DNA of 55,968 bases from Proteobacteria bacterium HN_bin10 (lineage in GTDB: Bacteria; Pseudomonadota; Alphaproteobacteria; Caulobacterales; Aquidulcibacteraceae): positions 67,274 through 123,241 of the forward strand of contig LWDN01000012.1 of assembly GCA_002083515.1 (NCBI GenBank), given 5' to 3'. Each line of letters begins with the position of its first letter. Position 1 is the stretch's first letter. The translations under genes and the position numbers were made by a program. Positions 44,281-52,078 of the stretch are shown in pieces. The notes under the pieces were generated by a model that saw only the letters and a list, made by a program, of their open reading frames with translations, was not told the origin of the DNA and searched no databases.

Positions 44281-44823
44281 ATGTCCAGACCAATCGCACT
44301 GGTCGCGGTATTGGCGGCGGCGACGGCGGCGAGCGGTTGCGCCGGATTTTCGCGCGCCATCGGCGCGTCGCGCAGTTCGCCCGACGAGTTTCGGGTCATG
44401 ACCCATGCGCCGCTGACGCTGCCGCCTGATTACAATCTGCGTCCGCCGCGTCCCGGTGAGGCGCGCCCGGGCGAGAACGATCCGTCCACGGAAGCGCGGA
44501 CCGCTCTGTTCGGCGACAATGTCGGCCAGGGCGCAAGCCAGGGCGAGCGCTCGTTCATCGCCGCGGCGGGCGCGTCAACGGCCGACGACAACATCCGTGA
44601 AACCATCGATTTCGAGAGCCAGGGCGTCGTGCGCCGCAACGAGGGCTTCGTGAATCGGCTGCTCGCGTTCGGCGGTTCCGGCGCGCCGGCGGCGGCGCCG
44701 CTTAATGCCGAAGAGGAAGCGCGCCGTTTGGCCGATGAAGAATCCATTCGCCGCGCCACCGGCGGCGGTCAGGTAATCATCAGGCGCGAACGCGGCGGCG
44801 GCTTCAGGCTGCCCGGCACCTAA
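44281..44823 (+). CDS. DUF3035 lipoprotein, BamF-like
   Basis: This 180-residue lipoprotein has signal MSRPIALVAVLAAATAASGCAG (lipobox ASGC). The conserved DUF3035 stretch SSPDEFRVMTHAPLTLPPDYNLRPPRPGEARP follows, then a disordered acidic region and a C-terminus with QVIIRRERGG. In Caulobacter a lipoprotein of this type (BamF) is part of the outer-membrane beta-barrel assembly machine, and the assignment here is by family resemblance. A GGAGGCGGG site precedes the ATG. It lies between lspA and the M16 pair, consistent with an envelope-biogenesis group. Confidence 0.82.
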   Translation: MSRPIALVAVLAAATAASGCAGFSRAIGASRSSPDEFRVMTHAPLTLPPDYNLRPPRPGEARPGENDPSTEARTALFGDNVGQGASQGERSFIAAAGASTADDNIRETIDFESQGVVRRNEGFVNRLLAFGGSGAPAAAPLNAEEEARRLADEESIRRATGGGQVIIRRERGGGFRLPGT

Positions 44824-44840
44824 CGTACGTTAGGGTTGGG

Positions 44841-46190
44841 GTGAGCATAGCAACCAAGTTTCTCTGCGGCCTGCTAGCTGCGCTGACGCTTGCCTTGAGC
44901 GCCAATGTGCGCGCCCAGGAATTTGCGCGCCCCGAGAGCTTCACGCTTCGCAACGGCCTCGAAGTGGTGGTGATCACCGACCGGCGCGCGCCGGTGGTCA
45001 CGCATATGGTCTGGTATCGCGTCGGCGCCGCCGACGAACCGCGCGGCTATTCGGGCATCGCGCACTTCTTCGAACATTTGATGTTCAAAGGCACGCGCCA
45101 AATCGCGCCCGGCGAATTCTCGCGCACCATCGCCCGGAACGGCGGTGAGGACAACGCCTTCACCAATTGGGACTACACCGCCTATTACGAGCGCATCGCC
45201 CGCGACCGGCTCGATCTGGTGATGCGCATGGAAGCCGACCGCATGCGCAATCTGCGCTTCTCGGACGAGACCTTCGCCTCGGAGCGCGATGTGATCGTCG
45301 AGGAGCGCCGCCAGCGCGTCGACAACAATCCAGGCGCGGTGTTGGGCGAGCGCATGCGGGCGATGTTGTGGCCGCATCATCCGTATGGCACGCCGGTGAT
45401 CGGCTGGTTGCACGAGATCGAGGCTTTGCCGCGCGAGCGCGCGCTCGAATTCTACCGAACCTGGTACGCGCCGAACAACGCGATCCTCGTCGTCGCCGGC
45501 GACATCGACGCCGCGGAACTGCGCCCGCTGGCGGAGCGCTACTACGGACGTCTGCGGCCGACGCGAAATCTCCCGGCGCGCATATGGGTGCGCGATCCGC
45601 CGAACGTCGGGCCAATGCGCGTTACTCACCGCGACGAAAAGGTGCGCCAGCCCTCGTTCACGCGCCTCTATCGCGCGCTGAGCTACGGAACCGACACCGG
45701 CCGCCAGGCGCATGCGCTCGATGTGGCGATGGAAATTCTCGGCGGCTCGGAGACCAGCCGCTTGTACCGCGCTTTGGTTGAGGAGCAGCGCATCGCCATC
45801 AGCGCGGGCGCCAGCGCCAGCTCTTCGGGGCTCGGCGGCGGCAGCGTCTCGGTGTGGGCGACGCCGGCCGAGGGCGTGACCCTCGAGCGCGTCGAAGCCG
45901 CAGCCGACGCGGTGATCGCCGCCTATCTGCGCGACGGGCCGACGGACGCCGAACTCACGCGGGCCAAAAACTCGCTCGCCGCCAATGCGATCTACGCGCG
46001 CGACAGTCAGGAAAGCCTAGCCAATATCTATGGCGCGTCGCTGGCGCAGGGCGAGAGCATCGACGATGTCGTCAATTGGCCGCGCGATATCGGGGCGGTG
46101 ACGCGCGAAGAGGTCGTCGAGATCAGCCGGCAGACTCTCGATCTGGACGCCTCCGTCACCGGCTGGCTGCTGCCGGAGGAAGGGCAGTGA
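44841..46190 (+). CDS. Exported M16 zinc peptidase, catalytic subunit
   Basis: This 449-residue protein has a signal peptide (MSIATKFLCGLLAALTLALSANVRAQ). The M16 inverted zinc motif is HFFEH (H75, E78, H79), with the EADRMRNL and ERDVIVEERRQR segments supplying the third ligand. The C-terminal half is present but its R/Y motif is weak (SETSRLYRALVEEQRIAISAG). This fits a catalytic (beta-type) subunit that pairs with the downstream M16 protein, which lacks zinc residues. The GTG start follows the BamF-like gene by 17 bases, and its end overlaps the next gene as GTGA. Confidence 0.92.
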   Translation: MSIATKFLCGLLAALTLALSANVRAQEFARPESFTLRNGLEVVVITDRRAPVVTHMVWYRVGAADEPRGYSGIAHFFEHLMFKGTRQIAPGEFSRTIARNGGEDNAFTNWDYTAYYERIARDRLDLVMRMEADRMRNLRFSDETFASERDVIVEERRQRVDNNPGAVLGERMRAMLWPHHPYGTPVIGWLHEIEALPRERALEFYRTWYAPNNAILVVAGDIDAAELRPLAERYYGRLRPTRNLPARIWVRDPPNVGPMRVTHRDEKVRQPSFTRLYRALSYGTDTGRQAHALDVAMEILGGSETSRLYRALVEEQRIAISAGASASSSGLGGGSVSVWATPAEGVTLERVEAAADAVIAAYLRDGPTDAELTRAKNSLAANAIYARDSQESLANIYGASLAQGESIDDVVNWPRDIGAVTREEVVEISRQTLDLDASVTGWLLPEEGQ

Positions 46191-47755
46191 GGCTCGCATT
46201 TAGCTTTCTCACCCCCTCCCCGCGAGGGGAGGGGGTAGGGGGTGGGGAGATGCGCGACCTCTCCAAGCTGGAGCGCGGGCCCCCGGCCCGCACCGCGCCA
46301 ACATTGATCGATGTTTGCGCGCCAGGCGGCGCGCGCTCCAAGTCTACAACGCTGGAGTCTCACCCCGCCCCCTGCCCCCTCCCCTCGAGGGGAGGGGGAG
46401 CGTGCTTTCTTGCGGCTGCAGCGTTTGCGCTCGCATTGGCCGCTCCGGTCACGCCGGCGCACGCGCAACGCCAAATCGAAAGCACAACCACGCAGCATGG
46501 CGTCGATGTCGAACGCATCGTTTCGCCGAGTGGCATCGAAGCCTGGCTTGTTTCCGACTCCACCGTGCCGATGATCGTCATGCGCGCCTATTGGCGCGGC
46601 GGCTCGGCGATCGAGCCTGAGCGGGTTAGCGGCGTCACTGGCGTGATGGCCGACATGATGACTGAAGGCGCGGGCGCGCTTGACGCCAACGCCTTCAAGG
46701 AGCGGCTGCAAGATTTGAACATGTCGCTGGGTTTCGGCGCCAGCTGGGATGGCGTCGGCATGTCGCTGACCACGCTCAGCGCCAACCGCGACGCAGCCGT
46801 GGAAATGGCGCGGCTGGCGCTGCACGAACCGCGCTTTGACGCCGAGCCGCTTGCGCGGATCAAGCGGCAGCTTCTGGTCGGCATCCGCACGCGCGAGACC
46901 AATCCCAGCTTCATCGCCAATCTGGCGTTGGATCAGGCGCTTTATCCCGATCACCCTTACGCGCGGCGTACGTCGCGCGAGAGCGTCGAGGCGATCAGTC
47001 GCGCCGCATTGCAGGAGCGCCGCGCGGCTCTTCTCAATCGCGCGACGCTGCAGATCACGATCGTGGGCGATATTGGCGCCGAAGACGCGGGCCGCGCCGT
47101 CGATGCGATCTTCGGCGCTCTCCCGCAGGGCGCCGCGCCGGCAGAGCCGCCCGACGCCGTCTTGCGCGCGCCGACGCCGCTGATCGTGCGCGCCCTGCCG
47201 CAGCCGCAGAGCTTGGTGCTGTTCGCCGGCCCCGGCATACAGGACGAGGATCCGGATTGGATTCCGCTTGCGGTGGCGAACTACATCCTGGGCGGCGGCG
47301 GATTCTCGTCGCGCCTGATGGATCAGGTGCGCGAGCAGCGCGGGCTGGTCTACGGCATCGGCACAGGTCCCTCGGTGCGCGAACACGCGGCCGTCATCCG
47401 CGGTTCGGCGCAATCCGAAAACGCCGACGTGCGCGAAGCCATCGACGTCACGCGCGCCGAGATGGCGCGGTTCTACCGCGATGGCGCTACCCAGGCCGAG
47501 GTCGACGATGCGATCACCTATCTCACCGGCTCGTTCGCGCTCGATCTCGATTCCAACACCAAGATCGCCAGCGTCATTCATGGCGTCCAGACTTCCGGGC
47601 GCGACATCGGCTATATCAACCGCCGTAACGATCTCATCCGCGCCGTCACTTTGGCTGACGTGAACCGCGTTGCGCGACGGCTCTTCAATCCGGACGCCTT
47701 CACGTTCGTGGTCGTAGGCCAGCCGGAGGGGCTTGAGCGGGCTGCATCCGAGTAG
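46187..47755 (+). CDS. M16 family protein, non-catalytic subunit, with in-frame repeat insertion in its signal peptide
   Basis: This frame encodes 522 residues from GTG 46187, overlapping the upstream stop. It lacks the HxxEH zinc motif (VMADMMTEG at that place) but keeps SSRLMDQVREQRGLVYGI, the R/Y substrate-binding motif, as expected for the partner of a catalytic M16 subunit. Residues 8-74 come from a 201-base palindromic insertion flanked by GCTTTCT. Without it the protein would start MRLAFSFLAAAAFALALAA and be about 455 residues, matching its neighbour. With it, the hydrophobic signal core lies 70 residues from the start, so export may be altered. ATG 46250, inside the insertion, is an alternative start. 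Confidence 0.88.
   Translation: MRLAFSFLTPSPRGEGVGGGEMRDLSKLERGPPARTAPTLIDVCAPGGARSKSTTLESHPAPCPLPSRGGGACFLAAAAFALALAAPVTPAHAQRQIESTTTQHGVDVERIVSPSGIEAWLVSDSTVPMIVMRAYWRGGSAIEPERVSGVTGVMADMMTEGAGALDANAFKERLQDLNMSLGFGASWDGVGMSLTTLSANRDAAVEMARLALHEPRFDAEPLARIKRQLLVGIRTRETNPSFIANLALDQALYPDHPYARRTSRESVEAISRAALQERRAALLNRATLQITIVGDIGAEDAGRAVDAIFGALPQGAAPAEPPDAVLRAPTPLIVRALPQPQSLVLFAGPGIQDEDPDWIPLAVANYILGGGGFSSRLMDQVREQRGLVYGIGTGPSVREHAAVIRGSAQSENADVREAIDVTRAEMARFYRDGATQAEVDDAITYLTGSFALDLDSNTKIASVIHGVQTSGRDIGYINRRNDLIRAVTLADVNRVARRLFNPDAFTFVVVGQPEGLERAASE
46203..46410. mobile_element. MITE-like palindromic element inserted in frame in the M16 gene, with 7-bp target duplication
   Basis: GCTTTCT occurs at 46203-46209 and again at 46404-46410, exactly 201 bases apart. 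Between them, the left end CACCCCCTCCCC-GCGA-GGGGAGGG and the right end CCCCCTCCCC-TCGA-GGGGAGGGGG are mirror-related hairpins typical of a non-autonomous palindromic element. A second repeat type (46270-46339) lies inside. There is no transposase in the window. All codons through it are open in the M16 frame. Confidence 0.8.
46270..46339. repeat. Type B palindromic repeat nested in the MITE-like element
   Basis: It opens GGAGCGCGGGCC, has a GCGGGCC...GGCCCGC hairpin and closes GGCGGCGCGCGCTCC, matching the copies at 47755-47803 and 54637-54686. It has a longer middle containing ATTGATCGATGTTTG. Confidence 0.65.
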
Positions 47756-47803
47756 GAGCGCGGGCCTCCCCGGCCCGCATGCGCGCCGGGAGGCGCGCGC
47801 TCC
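47755..47803. repeat. Type B palindromic repeat after the M16 pair
   Basis: Two adjoining hairpins (GCGGGCC-TCCCC-GGCCCGC and GCGCGCC-GGG-AGGCGCGC) are enclosed by GGAGCGC...GCGCTCC. It begins at the last base of the M16 stop codon TAG. Possible role in termination or transcript stability. Confidence 0.7.
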
Positions 47804-47886
47804 AACCTACATGCGCCGCGCCTGACCGAACGTGAAGGTGACGCGCGCCGTTTCCTGGTGCTAACTCGTGCGCGAGGATACGCGCC

Positions 47887-49074
47887 ATGACACAAGACCT
47901 GGAAACCTTCCGCGCCGAGACGCGGGCTTGGCTGGAAGAGAACTGTCCGCCGCCGATGCGGACGCCGATGGCGGGCGAGGACGACGCCGTCTGGGGCGGG
48001 CGCAATTACAAGTTCGCGCACCCTGACCAGAAGCTCTGGCTCGAGCGCATGGGCGCCAAGGGCTGGACGGCGCCAACCTGGCCCAAGGCCTATGGCGGCG
48101 GCGGCCTGAGCGCGGATGAAAACCGCGTGCTGCAAAGCGAACTGAAGAAGATCGGCGCGCGGCCGGCGCTGTTCTCCTTTGGCGTCTGGATGCTGGGTCC
48201 GGTGCTGCTCGAATACGCCAACGAAGAACAGAAGCAGGAGCATCTGCCGAAGATCGTGCGCGGCGAAATCCGCTGGTGCCAAGGCTATTCCGAACCAGGC
48301 GCCGGCAGCGACCTCGCCGGCCTGCAGACCAAGTGCGAGGACAAGGGCGATCATTGGCTGATCAACGGCCAGAAGGTCTGGACCTCGTACGCCAACTACG
48401 CCGACTGGTGCTTCTGCCTGGTGCGCACCGATACGAGCGTCAAGCACGAAGGCATTTCCTTCGTGCTGATCGACATGACCTCAAAGGGAGTCGAAACCCG
48501 GCCGATCAAGCTGATCTCGGGCTCGTCGCCGTTTTGCGAAACCTTTTTCACGGACGTGAAGATACCCAAGGGCAACATGGTCGGTCGCTTGAACGGCGGC
48601 TGGGAGATCGCCAAGCGGCTGTTGCAATACGAGCGTACGAATATCTCGGGCTTCGGCTCGAACACGCGCGTCGATGTGGTCGATTTGGCGAAGAAGCACG
48701 TGGGTCTCGAGGAGGGCGCATTGGCGGATCGCGATTTGCGCGCCCGCATCGCCGCGCACAAGATGGCGGAGCGCGCCTACGCGCTCTCGACCCAGCGCGC
48801 GCAGGAGGAGGCGAAGGCCGGCGGCAACGTTTCGCACATGGCGTCGATGTTCAAGGTCGCAGGCGCGACCTTGAACCAGGAGCGTTGCGAATTGATGGTG
48901 GAAGCGGCGGGCAATCGCGCGCTCGGCTGGTCGGGCGATGGCTTTGCGGCCGATGAACTGGCGGTGACGCGCGGCTGGCTCAGATCGAAGGGCAATTCGA
49001 TCGAAGGCGGCACCACCGAAATCAATCTCAATGTCGTCGCCAAGCGGGTGCTTGGCCTGCGAGACACGCAATGA
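47887..49074 (+). CDS. Acyl-CoA dehydrogenase, larger subunit type
   Basis: This 395-residue flavoprotein opens with the alpha-helical ACAD domain (FRAETRAWLEENCPPPMR). The flavin/substrate segment WCQGYSEPGAGSDLAGLQTKCEDKGDHWLINGQKVWTSYANYADW and the end SKGNSIEGGTTEINLNVVAKRVLGL follow. It overlaps the next ACAD gene by 4 bases. Paired unequal ACADs like this often form alpha2beta2 heterotetramers acting on bulky acyl-CoAs such as sterol side chains. This is inferred from the pairing. Substrate unknown. Confidence 0.92.
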   Translation: MTQDLETFRAETRAWLEENCPPPMRTPMAGEDDAVWGGRNYKFAHPDQKLWLERMGAKGWTAPTWPKAYGGGGLSADENRVLQSELKKIGARPALFSFGVWMLGPVLLEYANEEQKQEHLPKIVRGEIRWCQGYSEPGAGSDLAGLQTKCEDKGDHWLINGQKVWTSYANYADWCFCLVRTDTSVKHEGISFVLIDMTSKGVETRPIKLISGSSPFCETFFTDVKIPKGNMVGRLNGGWEIAKRLLQYERTNISGFGSNTRVDVVDLAKKHVGLEEGALADRDLRARIAAHKMAERAYALSTQRAQEEAKAGGNVSHMASMFKVAGATLNQERCELMVEAAGNRALGWSGDGFAADELAVTRGWLRSKGNSIEGGTTEINLNVVAKRVLGLRDTQ

Positions 49075-50147
49075 CCTTCACCCTGAACGACGAACAGCGC
49101 ATGCTGAAGGACGCGGCGCGCGATTTCTTCCGCGAGCAGGCGCCGGTGGCGCGCCTCAGAAAACAGCGCGACGAGAAGCGGAACGGCCGCGATCCCGATC
49201 TCTGGCGCGAGATGGCGGCGATGGGGTGGGCCGGGGTGATCGTCCCGGAGGAATATGGCGGCGCGGGCCTAGGCTATGTGGCGCTCGGCGCGGTGCTGGA
49301 GGAAAGCGGACGCACGCTGGCCGCTTCACCCCTGCATTCGAGCGCGCTCGCGGGCGCGAGCGCGCTCATACTCGCCGGCACGGACGCGCAGAAGCGGGAA
49401 TGGCTGCCGAAGATCGCGTCCGGCGAAACGATTGCCGCGCTGGCGGTGGACGAGGGGGCGCATCATGCGCCGGAGAAATCGAAGCTGAAATTCACCGCGG
49501 GCAAGCTCACCGGAGAGAAGAAGTACGTCGCCGACGGCCACATCGCCGATGTCTTTGTCGTGACGGCCAGCGATGCGCTCTATCTGGTGAAGGCCGATGC
49601 GCCTGACCTCACGCGCCGCGAACTGATTACAGCCGACAGCCGCGGCGCCGCGGACGTGAAGTTCGAAGCAACACCGGCGGAAAAGATGAATGGCGGGGCC
49701 GAGATGGTCGACGCCATTCTCGACCGCGCTCGCATTGGGCTGGCCGCCGAAATGCTGGGAACCGCCAGCGAAGCGTTCGAGATCACCGGCGAATATCTCA
49801 AGACTCGCCGCCAGTTCGGCCAAGTCATCGGCGGCTTCCAGGCGCTGCAGCATCGCGCTGCGAAGCTGTTCACCGATCTCGAACTGACGCGCTCGTGCGT
49901 GCTGGCGGCGCTCGACGCGCTCGACCGCAACGCCAACACCATCGCCGAGTATGCGAGCCTCGCCAAGGCGCACGCCGGCGAAACGCTGCATCTCGCCTCG
50001 AACGAGATGGTGCAATTGCATGGCGGCATCGGCATGACCGACGCGCACGACGCCGGGCTTTATCTGAAGCGCGCGCGCGTGCTCGAAGCGCTCTATGGCG
50101 GCGCCAGCTACCATCGCGATCGCTACGCGCGGCTGCTGGGATTCTAG
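49071..50147 (+). CDS. Acyl-CoA dehydrogenase, smaller subunit type
   Basis: This 358-residue ACAD opens FTLNDEQRMLKDAARDFFREQAPVARLR. It contains MGWAGVIVPEEYGGAGLGYVALG and the C-terminal helix bundle YLKTRRQFGQVIGGFQALQHRAAKLFTDLE, then QLHGGIGMTDAHDAGLYLKRA. The central beta domain is shorter and less conserved than in the partner gene, as in heteromeric ACADs. It starts at the ATGA overlap with the larger gene, so the two are probably made in fixed ratio. It ends one base from the convergent M48 gene. Confidence 0.91.
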   Translation: MTFTLNDEQRMLKDAARDFFREQAPVARLRKQRDEKRNGRDPDLWREMAAMGWAGVIVPEEYGGAGLGYVALGAVLEESGRTLAASPLHSSALAGASALILAGTDAQKREWLPKIASGETIAALAVDEGAHHAPEKSKLKFTAGKLTGEKKYVADGHIADVFVVTASDALYLVKADAPDLTRRELITADSRGAADVKFEATPAEKMNGGAEMVDAILDRARIGLAAEMLGTASEAFEITGEYLKTRRQFGQVIGGFQALQHRAAKLFTDLELTRSCVLAALDALDRNANTIAEYASLAKAHAGETLHLASNEMVQLHGGIGMTDAHDAGLYLKRARVLEALYGGASYHRDRYARLLGF

Positions 50148-50148
50148 C

Positions 50149-51966
50149 CTAACGCCGCGGCGGCGGCGCCTTGGGCATCGTCGCGCCAGCGGCTTCGGCG
50201 GCTTTCAGCTCTTCGTAGAGCGCGCGCACCTCGTCCAGAATCTTGCGTTCGCGCTCGTGCAGTTCGCCGTCGGCAGCGGCGATCTTTTGCAGCATGTCGA
50301 GCAACATCTCGAAGCCCTGCGGGGTCAGGAATTTCGTCGACCATTCGGTGATCTTCGGCAGCGGCGCCAACTGATCGGTGTTGCGGCAAAATTCGCGAAA
50401 CTCGCGCGCATCGAAAGCGCCGCCCAGGTGCGACAGAGCCTCCTTTTCCGCCACTTCGACTTCGCGATCGTCGACGGCGCCGTCCGCCGTCACCATGTGG
50501 GCAAGGAAGGCCGAGAGGAAGGAGACGAAGACCTGATCGGTGGTGCGCTCGGCCTGCGGCACGTTGCGCGGGCCGATGATGATCTGGTGATAGATCTGCG
50601 TCAGGATCTCTTCGACGTTCTCCATGTTGTCGAGCGCCATGGAAGCGGGTTTGGTGGCGAAGAAGCGTTCCATGATGCGCGCTTCGGAGGTGACATCGAC
50701 GAGATTGAGGCCGAGGTTCTCAAGCCGCTCCTTGGTTTCGGGGTGGGAATCGGTCGGGTGCGGCGAGCGATCGCCGAGGGAGAAGGTGACCAGCGGCGGC
50801 AACTTCTCCGGTTCGACGTCGTATCTCAACTTATCCTGAAAGCTCGCCGACATGTTCCGGCGAAACCGGCCGCGGGCGATGTCGTTCAGCGTGTCCTCCA
50901 TCTCGCGTCCCCACAGATGCGAGAGGATGCCGACCTTGATCAGCGCATAGCCGAGATCCGCGGGCGTCGCCGCCGTCGCCCCGACCGTGTCGGCGCGCAA
51001 TTCGCGGGCGCGGTTGGCTTTGGCGGCGTTGCGCGCGAAACTATCCATCATGAAGCGCAGGAACAACCGGGCGGGAAGCAGCAGCGGATTCTTGTCGTAT
51101 TTCTTGTTTTCATCGGCGGCGTGCGCGGCCTCTTCGAGGCCGCGATAGATCGGCGCGAAGTGGCGGCTGTAGATGGTGTCCGAGCCTGAGAAGTGCGCCA
51201 GTTCGTGGCCGACGACGGCCTTGACCTCGTCGAGCGAGAGCACCCGCATCAGCGGCAGCGACAAGTAAAGCGTTTGCCCGGTCAGCAGCCGGCGCGAGGT
51301 CGGCGTGTGCATGGGGGCCGTGGTCGCGAAGAAGTTCGGATCGAGCCCCAGAATGATGTTGTCGGGCATGCGCGCATTGGTGGCTTTGGCGATCTGCTGC
51401 ACCATGAGCGCGAGGCGCGGTTGCTCTATCGGGGACAGCGGCATGCCGATGACGCCGCTCACTGCGGGGCGGAACATCCGCACCGTGCGCCACATGATGC
51501 CGAGGCCGAGGATCAGGCCGATGCCGGCGAGCCCCAACAGCACCGTCACGTGAACCTGACCCAGCCAGTAGGCCTCGGCGAAATAGCCCGTGCCCGCGAT
51601 GATGCCGATCTGCGCCATGACAATGAACGCCACCAGCAACAGACCGACGAAGGAGAGGCCCGGAAAAACGAAACTCAGCAGCACCCGGTTCGATCCGGTC
51701 GCCACGCTGGCCAGTGCGAACGCGACGATCAGCGCAAGGCCGGCGGCGGCGGTCGCCGCGCAAACAAGCAGAAACGTGTAATGGTCCTGAATGTTGGCGC
51801 AGACCGGCGCCAGCGTCAGGCTTGGCCCGTTGGGCAGGCAGAGTTGTGCAATTTGGCCGAGGCTCGCGCCTTCTGCGGCGGCGGCCGCGTTGACGATGTA
51901 AAGCACCACCGCCGCGCCCAGCGCCGGAATGAAAAGAGCGGCCAGGATGGCGCGAAGCGTCGGCAT
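50149..51966 (-). CDS. M48 membrane metallopeptidase with C-terminal TerB-like domain
   Basis: This 605-residue protein has four hydrophobic segments in the first 165 residues. The M48 zinc site follows: VVGHELAHFSGSD (HExxH, about residues 250-258) and the third ligand in ARELRADTVGA. A central PHPTDSHPETKERLENLGL is typical of M48 proteins. The last 150 residues hold two helical repeats resembling TerB domains: FLAHMVTADGAVDDREVEVAEKEALSHL and DMLQKIAAADGELHERERKILDEV, with acidic loops. It may act in membrane-protein quality control. The fusion is unusual compared with HtpX. Confidence 0.85.
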   Translation of the reverse strand: MPTLRAILAALFIPALGAAVVLYIVNAAAAAEGASLGQIAQLCLPNGPSLTLAPVCANIQDHYTFLLVCAATAAAGLALIVAFALASVATGSNRVLLSFVFPGLSFVGLLLVAFIVMAQIGIIAGTGYFAEAYWLGQVHVTVLLGLAGIGLILGLGIMWRTVRMFRPAVSGVIGMPLSPIEQPRLALMVQQIAKATNARMPDNIILGLDPNFFATTAPMHTPTSRRLLTGQTLYLSLPLMRVLSLDEVKAVVGHELAHFSGSDTIYSRHFAPIYRGLEEAAHAADENKKYDKNPLLLPARLFLRFMMDSFARNAAKANRARELRADTVGATAATPADLGYALIKVGILSHLWGREMEDTLNDIARGRFRRNMSASFQDKLRYDVEPEKLPPLVTFSLGDRSPHPTDSHPETKERLENLGLNLVDVTSEARIMERFFATKPASMALDNMENVEEILTQIYHQIIIGPRNVPQAERTTDQVFVSFLSAFLAHMVTADGAVDDREVEVAEKEALSHLGGAFDAREFREFCRNTDQLAPLPKITEWSTKFLTPQGFEMLLDMLQKIAAADGELHERERKILDEVRALYEELKAAEAAGATMPKAPPPRR

Positions 51967-52078
51967 GTCTTGTCCCCCTGTCCACGCTAATCACGGGCGC
52001 GACGCTACGGCAAGCCCGGAAGTGGAGTTGCGCGTGCGAACGAGATCGGTTGAGATCGGCGTCTTCACGGAGAGCGGT

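Noticed and set aside
46203..46410. Frameshift or pseudogene in the second M16 gene
   Set aside because: The inserted block is 201 bases, keeps the frame open and leaves all downstream motifs intact, so the gene is called as intact with an insertion.
46028..47581. A 517-codon minus-strand open frame across the M16 pair
   Set aside because: It is antisense to conserved codons, has low-complexity arginine-rich composition, and has no ribosome site or family match.
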